A DNA stretch of 64,000 nucleotides from Raphanus sativus (taxonomy: Eukaryota; Streptophyta; Magnoliopsida; Brassicales; Brassicaceae). A program made the translations under genes and the position numbers. The stretch lies in the NCBI RefSeq assembly GCF_000801105.2, contig NC_079519.1:8926668-8990667 (forward strand). Reading direction: 5' to 3'. Positions 24,432-36,141 of this stretch are shown here, piece after piece; position 1 is the stretch's first letter; each line of letters opens with the position of its first letter. Below the pieces are notes generated by a model. It saw only the letters and a program-made list of their open reading frames with translations, was not told the DNA's origin and made no database searches.

Positions 24432-25307
24432 TAATGCAATTGTGTTAAAAAAAAGAACAACACATGCGATTGCGAGTGTTCATCTAAAGCATTTATAAGG
24501 GACAACTAAACAATAATGCTTTAGTAGAAAATTACACATCTGAGATTTACTTGATTACTTTGAAAAGTATAAAAAGCAATAATAAAAAAGAAAAATTTAA
24601 TATCTTATGAGTACGTATAGAAAAAGTTCTTCTTGGTTAATCAAATTATATATAAGCGTAGAATCAAATCTTCACTCAGATTTTCTATTACTATTTCACA
24701 ACCGTAATTAGTTATATTCTTTGAACTCTATTTGTATAACATATTCTCATTCATAAATTATAACTTCCAAAGAATTTAGAAATATTGGAAAAATACCAAT
24801 ATCACTTTTGTCAATGTGGAATTAAAAAAAACATATTATGGGAAAGTCACAGATAATTAAATATTTGATTTACACAGTTTTCAACAAAATATAGTTGAAA
24901 CAAAATTAAACATATTGAGACCAAATATGGTTGTATTATTTGCATTGTTTACATTAATATTTGCAACCGTCTAAATGTTTCATCATTGCAACATTTGATG
25001 ATCAACCATTGTAATATTGAGTGATCAACCACTGTCCAATTAACCATTGCAAACTTTTAATTTTTACTACTTAAACTTTTTGTTTATATAAAAGTTGTGG
25101 AATTGATCAAAAAAAAATATAAAAGTTGTGGACATCGAAGAGAGCAAACTAATGAGAGATTCATTACCCACAAATAATAATAAAACTTAAAATTTATTTG
25201 TATCTATTTTGTATTAACCATATTATAAATAAGAAAAAATTTCGTTGTATCATTTTCCAAATGATTATTTTATAAATGTTAAAGTACTATTAAAATGTGT
25301 TCATGCA
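24432..25307. other. AT-rich intergenic sequence, no gene seen
   Basis: No conserved frame. Short direct repeats of CAACCATTGTAA-type words occur near 24960-25040. Confidence 0.55.
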
Positions 25308-26071
25308 CAATTTAATTATTATCTAGATTCATATTTTTAACAGTTTGAATATTCATTTAATTAACATGTTTTCCTTTATGTTAGCCAATTATAAAAACTT
25401 TGAATGTTAATTAGTTATATTAAATGGCCTAGATTAAGAGAATAGTTTTACGGTTGATGGTATAATTCATAGTTCATTTATAAACGTATATATACATTTA
25501 TTAGAAGTATATAAAAAGAGATAGGAGTAGTCAATAGTAGTTTCTACAATACATTAATTTTAGCCTAAATTTCAGAGATAAACTGAAATTCTTCATTTTT
25601 GTGTATGATCATTTTTCATTATATATATAATTGTTATTTTAAACTATATTTAAAATTTAATATTATTATCCCCGCGAACCGCTGGGTCTGAAACCTAGTT
25701 ATAATAAAGATATATTAACAAAATTGTAATTGTAAGAAATACTGAGACAATTTTTAATTTTAAAAATTTTAAATTATAAAAATTACAACTGTTTCAAAAG
25801 AAGTAATTTAAATTACTTTTTGTTTAAAAAAGAAGATATTTTTCGAACAAGATCCCCAAGTTTCTAGGTCCAGCTCCGATTACAAAAAGTTTTTTTTTGG
25901 GTTTTATCTTAAGGTTGAGGTAGTGTATGGCTTTTCTTACCCATGACAACAAGGCAACAACCCTCAAACAAATTGTCTTGACTCATGAGATGAAAGTAAA
26001 ACCAAAGTTTGGGAGTTTCAACGGACTAATCTTGTGTCATTTGAAACAACATTAGACAACGATATTAAGGA
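25308..26071. repeat. ~765-bp duplicated segment upstream of the DUF295 pseudogene (copy X)
   Basis: Nearly identical to 29896-30661, which lies just upstream of the intact DUF295 gene. It contains a Helitron-like 3' end (CCCGCG...GCTGGGTCTGAAACCTAG at about 25671-25699, followed by T). Both copies end at the same word, GATATTAAGGA. With the DUF295 5' regions that follow, this shows that segment and gene were duplicated together. Confidence 0.85.
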
Positions 26072-27810
26072 TCATTTTGATGGGAAAAAATGTTTAGAAT
26101 TTCTTTAGCTTTAATAGCAGAAAACAGAAAAAGGAAGTTAAAACTTAGATGAAAATGAAACTATGCTTTATATGAGAGGATTATCTAAAGGAGAACCAAG
26201 TTCCCATAGCTCCTTGATAAGCTGGGTTGTGGAGATAGTTGATGCTTGAGAGACGGTTACGAACTTGTTTGTCGATGCTTTTTGTAAGGCCCGGTGCAGC
26301 TGGGTTGTGATTTGAGGTTTTCTCTGGTTCATTCCTTTGCTTTGTTTTGTTGCCATGCTTTCCTGAAGATCTTAGTTCCTCTAATCCTCTTTTTTTCAGG
26401 TAATTTCACTCTCATATTTTGTCTCTGTTGATTTTATTGTCCTTATTGAGTTTCTGCAATCCAATATATTACCCTAATTCCCTGCAATACTGTCCTTGAT
26501 GAGTTTCTAGTGAGCTTATTGTCTTCCTTCTCGTCCAGTAAATTCAGTTTCTCTTTGTCTCTCTCTTGAATTTCTGTAGCTATTGAATAATCCTATCTAT
26601 TTCTCTGCGATCTCTCAATTTACTGTCCCTGTTGAGTTTCTCATTCGTTTGCTCTATCATGGTAGCGAAAAGGTACCTTTCCAAACTGACCTGGCATCCA
26701 TAATAGAGAGAAGTCAATGATTAGTGTAATATTTCTATTTCTTATATTGTATAATTACTTATAGTTTATTTATTATACATTTTTCAAACATATGTTTAAT
26801 ATTGTTTTTATATTTCTTATATTGTATAATTATTATTTATTTATTTTCTTATATTTATATTTACTGATTTTAATATTCGGATAGATTTTTAATGTTATAT
26901 TTTTATTAATTATATTATATATTTACTTATTATTTATTTTACTATACATGTTTCAGATAAAATTTTAATTTAGTTTTTCTGTTTTATATTGTATATTTAC
27001 TTATTTCTTATTTTTTTCTTTTATTTTATATTAAATTATTATATTTTTCGTTTTTTGTATCTAATAATAATATTATGTTAGATGTTTAATATAATATTTC
27101 TATTTTTTATATTGTATATTTAAGTTCGATTTCGAGGAGGGAGCGTCTACATCAGCGAGGAAAACTTCTTCAGAAAGATGACACGTGGCATTATAATTTA
27201 AAAAAAATAAAAAAATAAAAAAAAGTAGATATACGATAGAAAGAAAAATAAAATAGTAAATATACCATATAAATTAGAAATATTACATTAAACGTATATC
27301 TGAAAATATATAATAAAATAAATTATAAAGTAAAGGAAAAATAGATAATAAGTAAATATACCATATAAGAAAATAAATATTACATTAAATTTCTATATGG
27401 AAAATGTATAATAAAATAAATAAATAAATATATAATATAAAAATAGAAATATTTCGCTAAACATCTATTGTAATATTGCAATATGATATAAAAGCAAAAT
27501 AATTAGAAATATTACATTAGACATCTATCAAAATATTATTGTTCTATATAATTAAAAACAAAAAAATAGAATAAGTAAATATATAATATAGAAAAATAAA
27601 AAACAAGTAAATATACAAGTAAGAAATTAGAAAAACTAAATTAAAAATTTATCTAAAAATATAAAGTAGAATAAATAATAAGTAATTTACAATACAAGAA
27701 ATAAAATATTATATTAAACATTTATCGTAATATTAAAATAAATAAATATACAATATAAGAAAAGAAAATATAAGTAAATATACAATATAAGAAATATTAT
27801 ATTAAATATT
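26072..27810. repeat. Insertion-like AT-rich region with long inverted arms
   Basis: About 26727-27125 consists of degenerate units such as TTTCTTATATTGTATATTTA. About 27190-27800 holds the reverse complement (TAAATATACAATATAAGAAA). The arms flank a 70-base GC-richer centre with GACACGTGGCA (27178-27188). Nothing comparable lies between the second copy of the 765-bp segment and its DUF295 gene, so most of this is a private insertion. 26400-26660 has repeats of a CTGTCCTTGTTGAGTTTCT-like word. A 62-codon minus-strand frame (26356-26168) is not supported by anything else. Confidence 0.6.
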
Positions 27811-27944
27811 AAATAAATGCATTCTTTGTATAAGAAAATATTGGTGGGGCAATTCCAAAGTCATCAATTAGGGTTTTCTTCCTATTCATTGAGAATATTC
27901 TCTGTTCATGTCTGTGCTTCTCAGTCGGCTCTGACTTGGAAAAT

Positions 27945-29751
27945 GGGAAAATTGTTTTTTAAATCACGAACTTTCAAATTTGGTTGAAAAAAACCTGAAC
28001 TTTCTCTTGGACCATTTAAAGCACCAATTTAATTTGACTAGCCATTTTAAACATCAATTTAGTTTGACTAAACCAAATTAAGCACGACGTTAACTCGGAT
28101 AACAGAATGATTAAACAGAGTTAAATGCCGTCTCTAATCTCCGTTAAAGTCCAAAACGATGTTGTTTAAAAATCTTTTAAAAATATGCATTTGGGTGGAA
28201 TCGAACCCATGACAATAGACACACACATGTAAGACCCAAACAACCATTTGAATAGTTATTATTGTCAAACCTCCAAATCATCTTATTCAACCCTAAATCC
28301 CTAAATAATTTTATAAATATTAAAAATTGTAAATAAATTATTAACTATTCAAAATTTTGTGAACATTACTAAAAATATTAAAACTTATAATAATTATTAA
28401 CTTAACTATAGTATTAAGTTTTATTTACAAGTATTATTAAAAATACTACTTATAATTAACTATATGATACTAAATGATTTTTAATTATAATTTTTAATTA
28501 ATAGCAATACTAAATGATATTGAATTATGATTTTTAATTATAATTTTTCATAATACTAAAATATTTTTAATTAAAAATCACAATTAAAAATCATTTTGTT
28601 TTATTAGTAATTAAAATCATCTAGTAATTAAAATTATAATTAACAATCATTTAGTATACTATTAATTAAAAATTATAATTAATTATTATTATAAATCAGA
28701 CAAGTTATTATTAACTATAATTGTTTATTATAATTTTTAAAAATACTAAATGATTATATTTTTTAAAATCATAATTAAAAATCATTTTGTATTATTATTA
28801 GTTAAAAATTATAATTAAAAATCATTTAGTTATTTATACTCACAAAATTTCAAATAACTAATAAGCTATTTACAAGTTTTAATATTTATAAAATCATTTA
28901 GGGATTTAGAGTGGAAGAAGATAATTTGGAGGTTTCACAATAATAGGTATTAGTAGTCAATAAAGTTCAAAAAGTACAAATAGTCTAGTGGTTTGCGCAT
29001 TACATGTGTGTGTCTTTGGTCATAGGTTTGATTCACTCATATGCGATTTTTTAAAAGATTTCTAAATGACGTCGTTTTGAATCTAACGGAGATTAGAGAT
29101 GGCATTTAACTCTGTTTAATCATTTGAAAGTTCATGATTTAAAAGACAACTAGATCATGACCCGCGCTTCGGAAGCGCGGAATATTTTATGATTCAAAAT
29201 TTTGTTAACAATGTTACAAATATTTAATATGTAAGAATTTTGTCTATTTAAAAAACTGTGTTTGAATCAATATTTTTAAATCCAATTTAGATCGTCGAGT
29301 TAGTAAACCCGGTAATCCGATATATAATCATGTTTGAATTGGTTAAAAGGTAATGGGTTAATAAGTTTTATTTGAATCCACTTTGAATTAATATATCATA
29401 TAGTACGACTATTATATAAAATTAATTGGTTAAGGAGTAATGTATTGCATGGTGATCATTGTATGGACTTATTGGATGGTGATTATGAAATCTCAAATTT
29501 AACATTACTGCATGTTGGTTATGAAATCAATTGGGAAAGAAAATATTTTTTTTGAATAGAAAGAAAATGAGCCAATTGATAAAATGAATGTATATAAAGT
29601 ATTAAGTTAGCATAGAATAAGGAAATAATTTACTAACATTAATTGTTAGTTAATAGGATCAAAAAATATATCATATCTAATAGTATGTTCAATTTAAAAA
29701 TCTACCTAGAAAAAGTTACAATGTTTCTGTTTTAATAAGATAGATTTTCCC
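27945..29751. mobile_element. Fold-back (long-inverted-repeat) element with tRNA-like boxes, containing a Helitron
   Basis: The ends read GGGAAAATTGTTTTTTAAATC (left) and, after removing the Helitron, GGGAAAATTGTCTTTTAAATC (right, reverse complement). Inverted homology extends inward through the AT-rich centre, for example AAATCCCTAAATAATTTTAT at about 28300 against its complement near 28900, so nearly the whole 1.2 kb element is one hairpin. It is flanked by AAT on both sides (3-bp target duplication, or part of a longer degenerate one). The right arm has TAGTCTAGTGG (28981-28991) and GGTTTGATTC (29025-29034). The left arm has GGTTCGATTCC on the minus strand (28197-28207). No protein is encoded, so a transposase must act in trans. 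Superfamily not assigned. Confidence 0.85.
29150..29744 (-). mobile_element. Non-autonomous Helitron nested in the fold-back element
   Basis: Read on the minus strand it starts TCTATCTTATTAAAACAGAA and ends with a GC hairpin (29161-29180, CCGCGCTTC/GAAGCGCGG) then GGGTCATGATCTAG. It is inserted between A and T without target duplication: joining its flanks restores GGGAAAA|TTGTC, which matches the other terminal repeat of the host element exactly. TC start, hairpin, CTAG end and A|T target are the Helitron hallmarks. No Rep/helicase is encoded. Confidence 0.9.
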
Positions 29752-29895
29752 AATCTCCGAGACTACCTTTTCTTATTCTCTCTAATGGCTTCTCAACTTC
29801 TTTGCTTCAAACCCCTCCTTGTAGTATCATCTCTGCTGATTCTTGTGGCCCTGACATGAGCAAACTGATCATTTTCAACGCTAATGAAACTGACG

Positions 29896-30661
29896 ACAAT
29901 TTAATTTATTATCTAGATTCATATTTTTAACAATTTGAATATTCATTTAATTAACATGTTTTCCTTTATGTTAGCCAATTATAAAAACTTTGAATGTTAA
30001 TTAGTTATATTAAATGGCCTAGATTATAAGAATAGTTTTACGGTTGATGGTATAATTTATAGTTCACTTATAAACGTATATATACATTTATCAGAAGTAT
30101 ATAAAAAGAGATAGGAGTAGTCAATAGTAGTTTCTACAATACATTAATTTTAGCCTAAATTTCAGAGATAAACTGAAATTCTTCATTTTTGTGTATGATC
30201 ATTTTTCATTATATATAATTGTTATTTTAAATTATTTAAAATTTAATATTATTACCCCCGCGAACCGCTGGGGTCTAAAACCTAGTTATAATAAAGATAT
30301 ATTAACAAAATTGTAATTGTAAGAAATACCGAGACACTTTTTAATTTTTAAAATTTTAAATTATAAAAATTACAACTGTTTCAAAAGAAGTAATTTAAAT
30401 TACTTTTTGTTAAAAAAAGAAGAAGATATTTTTCGAACAAGATCCCCAAGTTTCTAGGACCAGCTCCGATTACAAAAGTTTTTTTTTTGGGTTTTATGTT
30501 AAGGTTGAGGTAGTGTATGGCTTTTCTTACCCATGACAACAAGCCAACAACCCTCAAACAAATTGTCTTGACTCATGAGATGAAAGTAAAACCAAAGTTT
30601 GGGAGTTTCAACGGACTAATCTTGTGTCATTTGAAACAACATTAGACAACGATATTAAGGA
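29896..30661. repeat. ~765-bp duplicated segment upstream of the intact DUF295 gene (copy X')
   Basis: Second copy of 25308-26071, with the same Helitron-like 3' end (CCCCCGCG...CTAG at about 30253-30289). It ends about 200 bases before the start codon of the DUF295 gene at 30868 and may contribute promoter sequence to it. Confidence 0.85.
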
Positions 30662-30867
30662 AGTTAAATATAATTTGGAGGAGCACAAACCTCAGAGAGG
30701 AGAATCGACCATGAAAAGAAAAAGAAGATAATGGAAAGAAGAATATCCTGAAAACTTGATGTGCAAGGCTAAATAAATGCATTCCTTTGTATAAGAAAAT
30801 ATTGGTGGGGCATTCCAAAGTCATCAATTAGGGTTTACTTCCTATTCATTGAGAATATTCTCTGTTC

Positions 30868-31944
30868 ATGTCTGTGCTTCTCAGTCGGCTCCGCCTTGGC
30901 AAATCTCCGAGACTACCTTTTCTTATTCTCTCTAATGGCTTCTCAACTTCTTTGCTTCAAACCCCTCCTTGTAGTATCATCTCTGCTGATTCTTGTGGAC
31001 CTGATATGGGCAAACTGATCATTTTCAATGCTAATGACACAGACGACACTCATTTGGATAAGAAGGTGCCTCTGGAGTTGATGAAGAAAATGGGAACGGT
31101 AGCGTCATCAAATGGCTGGGTAGCTACTCTCAAAGACGACCGCATATTGCGTCTCCAAGACGATCTCAACCCTGCTGCGTCGGATACAAACCCCAAACGC
31201 ATCCCTTTGCCTCCCCTTGTAACTCTGCCTCACTGCCAAACAAAAATCATCACCAACGTGTCAATGTCCTCATCTTCCCCTGAGGATGAAGACTGTGTGG
31301 TGGCCGTCAAGTTCTTAGGACCTCAGATCAGCTTTTGCAGACCGGCTCAGAGCAACTCCGGGTGGACCAACATGAGGATCGAGAACCCCTGCTTCTACTC
31401 CTCACGAGTAATGTTTTCCAAGATAGATGAAAGCTTTCTCATGCCCGGCTCTGGAGGCCACATCATTGGATCATGGGATCTCCGAAAACACAAGCCTAAA
31501 ACAAAGATTAAGAGGTTGCGATTTCGAGACCTTCCCGAGCTGACCGAGACCAAACGGGAGATTTTGTATTCGTGCTGCAAGAGCGAACACTTGGTGGAGT
31601 CAAGAATAACGGATGAGACTTTCTTGCTTAAGCAGTACAGGAAGACCACCTCCAAAACCGTCAAGGGCATTGCACAAATGAAAACAGAAGCTTTGATGGT
31701 GTTCAGACTTGACAAAGAAGGAAACGCTGTTTACACTAATGACATTGGGGGTCTCTGCATTTTCCTCTCAAAGGCTGAACCTTTCTGTACCCATGCTGGC
31801 TTATTTCCTGGTTTGAGCTTTAACGTCGTCAAAGTCTTGGACGTGGACGAAACCGGCTCTGTCGAACTGTACAATTCCTTCATCTGTACTTGGGATTCTA
31901 CATCCAGCGTCCCTTACTATATTCCACCTCAAAATATAAACTAG
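30868..31944 (+). CDS. DUF295-family protein, probably organelle-targeted (358 aa)
   Basis: Single uninterrupted exon from ATG to TAG. The N-terminus (MSVLLSRLRLGKSPRLPFLI) is rich in Arg, Ser and Leu and lacks acidic residues, as in mitochondrial or chloroplast targeting peptides. The middle carries the CNGW-like block SSNGWVATLKDDRILRLQDD and EDEDCVVAVKFLGPQISFCR. The C-terminal third (about residues 265-330: MVFRLDKEGNAVYTNDIGGL, then FLSKAEPFCTHAGLFPGL) is the DUF295 domain. Family members multiplied in Brassicaceae as single-exon genes without the F-box, and many are predicted or shown to be organellar. Molecular role is unknown. It is convergent with a paralogue at 33419-34519, and its 5' region is duplicated in the pseudogene at 27811. 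Confidence 0.9.
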   Translation: MSVLLSRLRLGKSPRLPFLILSNGFSTSLLQTPPCSIISADSCGPDMGKLIIFNANDTDDTHLDKKVPLELMKKMGTVASSNGWVATLKDDRILRLQDDLNPAASDTNPKRIPLPPLVTLPHCQTKIITNVSMSSSSPEDEDCVVAVKFLGPQISFCRPAQSNSGWTNMRIENPCFYSSRVMFSKIDESFLMPGSGGHIIGSWDLRKHKPKTKIKRLRFRDLPELTETKREILYSCCKSEHLVESRITDETFLLKQYRKTTSKTVKGIAQMKTEALMVFRLDKEGNAVYTNDIGGLCIFLSKAEPFCTHAGLFPGLSFNVVKVLDVDETGSVELYNSFICTWDSTSSVPYYIPPQNIN

Positions 31945-33418
31945 CGTCCCATACTATATATATGACTTCGATCAGGAATGGCTGATTCAACCATGGTCAT
32001 GTAATCGGTAACTGATATTTTACTTAATTTTGGTTCCCCTTCAAACAATATAGACTAGCAAGTACTTGATGGTTTCGATTTGAGTTTAGAGTCTGTCTTT
32101 TCGTTTAAAACTTTCAAAATTTATATATACTCTCTACAATTGATATGCATATCCTCTTTGAGAAATTTTGCTACAACCTCTCTGATCATCACACTACCAG
32201 TGCTTATTTAAACTATATCCAGTTGGCATAGTTTTAAAAACTTAATGTAACAAACAAAATACTAGTAAAACAAAGTTTCTTCTTCTATTCTTTACAAACT
32301 CACTAACGAGATTTTTCATTGTCCCACCATTTCTAACTTGTTTCCTTCAAAAACAGATAAGATAATTTAGTCTCTCAGTATCTCTTCTTGTGATAGATTA
32401 TGTGGCCGCGTTTAAGAATAAAAACTGCAAAACTAAAATGTAGTTATTATAAGATAAGTAGAAACAATATTATTTGGGATGATGCTGTAGAACCAGAAGT
32501 TGCAATTAGATGAAACATCTCACTAACTCTTTTTAAAAGCATCATCGTTTTATACCAAATTTTGGACCAAAAAAATACAATTAAAAAAAAGTTCGAGTAT
32601 CACTGAGAGTTTCTCCTAAAATGTAGACTGGCCTTTGGTTAGTAAGGTTAAAGAAGTATACAAATTGAAAATTTTAGCTACAAACTAGCTATATTCAAAA
32701 AGTCTACAAATTATCTACAAATCTTAGCTATAAGGTCTAAATCTAATTAATAACTACGTAGCTACAAATGCTACGTTTGTTCTTATTTTAGTGCTTTGAT
32801 ATTTTTTTGGGTCAAACTAAGGGTCCGAGAAACTACCTTTCAGCCGTTGGATCTCAATTTATGGGTTATATCTACTGATGTTGAGTGTTGAAGGAGTTCC
32901 TTGGACGGAACAAGACAAACCAGAACTAGTGATGGATTTAGCAACGTGATGTAGTGTTTTCTTATAATGCTTTTTACAGTGTTGTCCTACTTCGACAGAA
33001 AGTCGGATAGATTCTTGGTGGAGAATAATAGCAATGAATAGAGTTGGTCTCTAAGCAGAAGATAATTGCATAAGAGACCAAACACAGAACAAGAAAGAAG
33101 TGGGGGGTTGTAGTATACACAATTTTTTTAAAGAAAAACATGATCATTGAAAGTATAGTAAACTACAGAGTACCTTCTTAATGTCTCTAATCTAACTCAC
33201 CGGAAATTATAAGATTTGTGTTTATGCCGAACTTAATGAAGCAAATGATATACCTAGCCAAATAAGTTAGTTGAAATTTCCAATTAAATTTACAAGAAAT
33301 ACTAAGAACTTAAAGAATGAAAAATAAGTTTGGATCATATAAAATGCTTGCCAAAGATATCATAGAGTAACATATGTTCGTCTTGAATGGGCATAAATTA
33401 TTGATAGAAGAGAAGACT
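31945..33418. other. Space between convergent DUF295 genes
   Basis: 3' flanks of both genes, AT-rich, no further frame supported. It must hold both polyadenylation regions, but I cannot place them firmly. Confidence 0.55.
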
Positions 33419-34519
33419 CTAAACTTGGTCTATATTTTGAGGAGGAATAAAGTAGGGGGCGCCGAATCTAATATTAATGGAAGCGATGGAGGAATCATGC
33501 AGACGGATAGTGCCATCTTCGTCGACGTCAACTATGCGAACGCTGTTTCGAACCAGGCCAGGGAAGGAGCTAGCAGGAACACAGAACGGTTCAGACTTTG
33601 AGATGTAAATGACGAGATCTCCAATGTCTTGAGTGTAAACAGCGTTTCCTTCTTCGTCTATCTTGAACACCATCAAAGCTTTCGTTTTCATTAGGGCAAG
33701 ACGCCTGCTGGTCTTCCTGAACCACTTAACCAAGAAAGTCTCGCCGGTGGTTATTGACTCTACCAAGTGTTCGCTCGTACAACACACATCCAGAAGCTCT
33801 CGTTTGATCTTTGTGAGCTTGGGAAGGTTTTGATACTGCAACCTCTGAATCTTGGGGTTGTTCTTGGGTTTGTTGAGATCCCATGACCCAATGAGGCTGC
33901 CTCCAGACCCCGGAATGCGAAACTTGCCATCTTTCTTGGAAAACATGACACGTGAGGAGAAGAAACATGGGTCTTCAATCTTGACGTTGATCCACTCCGG
34001 TTGACTCTGAGCCGGTCTGCAAAAGCTGAGCTGAGGTCCCAAGAACTTGACAGCCACTACACAGTCTTCATCCTCTGGAGAAGATGAGGACATTGACACG
34101 TTGGTGATGATTTGGGTTTGGCAATGAGGTAGAGTCACAAGAGGAGGCAGAGGAATGTGTTTCGGGTGTGTATGCGATGCTGTCGGGTTTAGATCATCTT
34201 GGAGACGCAATACGCGGTCGTCCTTCAAAGTAGCGACCCACCCATTGCATGACCCGACCGACCCCATTTCATCTCTATCCACCAACTCCAGAGGCACCTT
34301 CTTTTCTAAATGAGTGAACCAACTCTCAGTATCCTTCAGAAACAGAAGTTTTCCGAGACCCTCTCCACAAGGATTAGCGCGGACGACAAAACCAGGAGCG
34401 GTTTGAAGCAAGGAAGATGAGAAGCCATTAGAGATTATCAAAAGATAAAAACATGATCTTCTCACCAACGCAGGTTTCCTAAGACAAAGCCTCGACAGCT
34501 GGCTGAGAAGAAGAGACAT
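33419..34519 (-). CDS. DUF295-family protein, probably organelle-targeted (366 aa)
   Basis: Paralogue of 30868-31944, inverted. I take the ATG at 34519 because MSLLLSQLSRLCLRKPALVR then aligns with the paralogue's MSVLLSRLRLG start and forms a basic presequence. The frame is open 45 bases further upstream but without an ATG. Shared blocks are SCNGWVATLKDDRVLRLQDD, then HCQTQIITNVSMSSSSPEDE, FLGPQLSFCRPAQS and IGSWDL. The C-terminal DUF295 domain reads MVFKIDEEGNAVYTQDIGDL then ISKSEPFCVPASSFPGL. No intron or disruption is visible. The two genes differ by many substitutions, so the duplication that made the pair is older than the one that made the pseudogene at 27908. Function unknown. Confidence 0.9.
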   Translation of the reverse strand: MSLLLSQLSRLCLRKPALVRRSCFYLLIISNGFSSSLLQTAPGFVVRANPCGEGLGKLLFLKDTESWFTHLEKKVPLELVDRDEMGSVGSCNGWVATLKDDRVLRLQDDLNPTASHTHPKHIPLPPLVTLPHCQTQIITNVSMSSSSPEDEDCVVAVKFLGPQLSFCRPAQSQPEWINVKIEDPCFFSSRVMFSKKDGKFRIPGSGGSLIGSWDLNKPKNNPKIQRLQYQNLPKLTKIKRELLDVCCTSEHLVESITTGETFLVKWFRKTSRRLALMKTKALMVFKIDEEGNAVYTQDIGDLVIYISKSEPFCVPASSFPGLVRNSVRIVDVDEDGTIRLHDSSIASINIRFGAPYFIPPQNIDQV

Positions 34520-36087
34520 GACAAGAATATTCTTATGGAATTGTAAGTTAATCTCTTTCTCCAACCTAACCTATTAATACAAAACATTTGACCTTGCCCT
34601 CCAAGTTTTCCATCTCCATATCATTACTTCCCAAAATCTCATTTCTTTTTCCTAAAGCTGACTCTTCTTATTTTTCTTCCTAAAACGTAATATTCTTATT
34701 GGGCCTTATTGTTAACTCATGCTTAATAAAAAGGGTCCAGCGTTTTTCTATAATTATTTCATTATTAGGATAAGACTTGGAATTAGATTAAGACTTACGC
34801 TTTACGCATGGTGTTTTTATATAATAAAAATTTAAAATATATTACTGACAAATTAAATATGAATATGTGTTAGAATTTTTTTAATATGCATACATTTATA
34901 TTTTATTTATATAATTAATTATTTATATGTTGAGCTGATCATTTGTAATTGTAATTGTGGATCGAAATCTATTTTTAATTTATGATGAACATGATCGATT
35001 TGAGCTTAAATTTTTATCAACCTGTTTATACCTATAAAAACCATAATGTGGTCATCAAGTGAATTTTTATTACAAAAACATGTTCTACATTTTTTCTTAC
35101 CTTACTTTAACATCAATGAGAACCATTTTAATGGTATTAAAAACGGTAGCTTAGTATTGTTTCCAAAATCGAATTACTCTAACCTTGATCTTCCACATAG
35201 TTTTGAAGGGTCTCAACTGTACGACTAAATTGATGCAATCTATTTTCTTGCTTTAAGTCGTTAGCTTAATATATATAATTTAATTTGAATAATTAAATAA
35301 AATTCATATTGATACAATTTTATGATCATTTGTATCTTATTATAACAAAACAAATTAAGCCATTAATCACAAAATTTTCAAAGTGTGATTTTAAAATTTC
35401 TAATAATTTATAGTCATTTTAAGAAATTCAAAATATAACATATCTATTTTTTTTATTATATGAAAAACGTGATTGTTTAATACATTTTAATAATACAATT
35501 TTTTAAAAAAGATCTAAGATACAAAAATTGTTATCAAATATTTATTATTCATAATCATTATTTATCATATATACGTTAATTATATTAGGTAATTCCGTAG
35601 CTTTTATTTAAGGAAAAAGTGCGAGAATATTTTTTTGTGCACTACAGTATTTATCAATTTGATAGTTAGTTTAATAAAAAGTATAATATAAATTAGATGG
35701 ACCAAACTATTTTCCTAAAAAATTCTGAATTTCATTCTCATGGTGACATGTGGATATAAAATAATGTTCCTAATGTTTCTCATATATATATATAAAAGAT
35801 ATTTATCTAGATTTCAAAGTAGGCTGAGCATTTTACATGGACCAAAAACTCTGAAACAGAAGTAGATTCAAAAATACAAGACCCAAAACCTAATTGAAAG
35901 TTAACTAGTATAATTTTAATTAATTAAATAAACACGATAAACTATTAATTTTATTAGTCTTAAATTGGATCAATTTAAAATATGACAAAAATTGATAAGA
36001 TAACAAGATGATATGTTTTTAGAAACTTTTATGTAAAAACATAGTCACATTGGATCATAAATTATAATTTATATATATATATATACA
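34520..36087. other. AT-rich intergenic region upstream of the minus-strand DUF295 gene
   Basis: Contains that gene's promoter. Beyond about 34800 the sequence is highly AT-rich with no coding signal. It ends with an (AT)n run at 36071-36086 beside the MULE target site. Confidence 0.55.
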
Positions 36088-36097
36088 CATTTTATAT

Positions 36098-36141
36098 GGC
36101 TTTTTGCAAAAGTGACTCAAAACTTGAAGTCAAACAGAAAA
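36098..36141 (+). repeat. Left terminal inverted repeat of the MULE
   Basis: Begins GGCTTTTTGC and shares GTGACTCAAAACTTG and AGTCAAAC with the complement of the right end. It directly follows the target duplication at 36088-36097. The shared core is where a transposase would be expected to bind. Confidence 0.85.

Larger units (their letters stand above)
27908..29898 (+). pseudogene. DUF295 gene 5' fragment, split by a nested transposon insertion
   Basis: 27811-27944 matches the promoter, leader and first codons of the intact gene at 30868 (start ATG 27908). The match stops after 37 coding bases at 27944 and resumes at 29752-29898 (AATCTCCGAGACTACC onward) up to about codon 58, where the sequence passes into the 765-bp duplicated segment. 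The gap in the match is exactly filled by a fold-back element carrying a Helitron. The C-terminal DUF295 domain is absent, and a TGA lies just before the insertion point. It is a truncated paralogue from the local duplication. Confidence 0.85.

Noticed and set aside
26168..26356. 62-codon minus-strand frame starting MATKQSKGMNQ
   Set aside because: No homologue recognised, no promoter or splice support, and it lies in a stretch that looks like an insertion.
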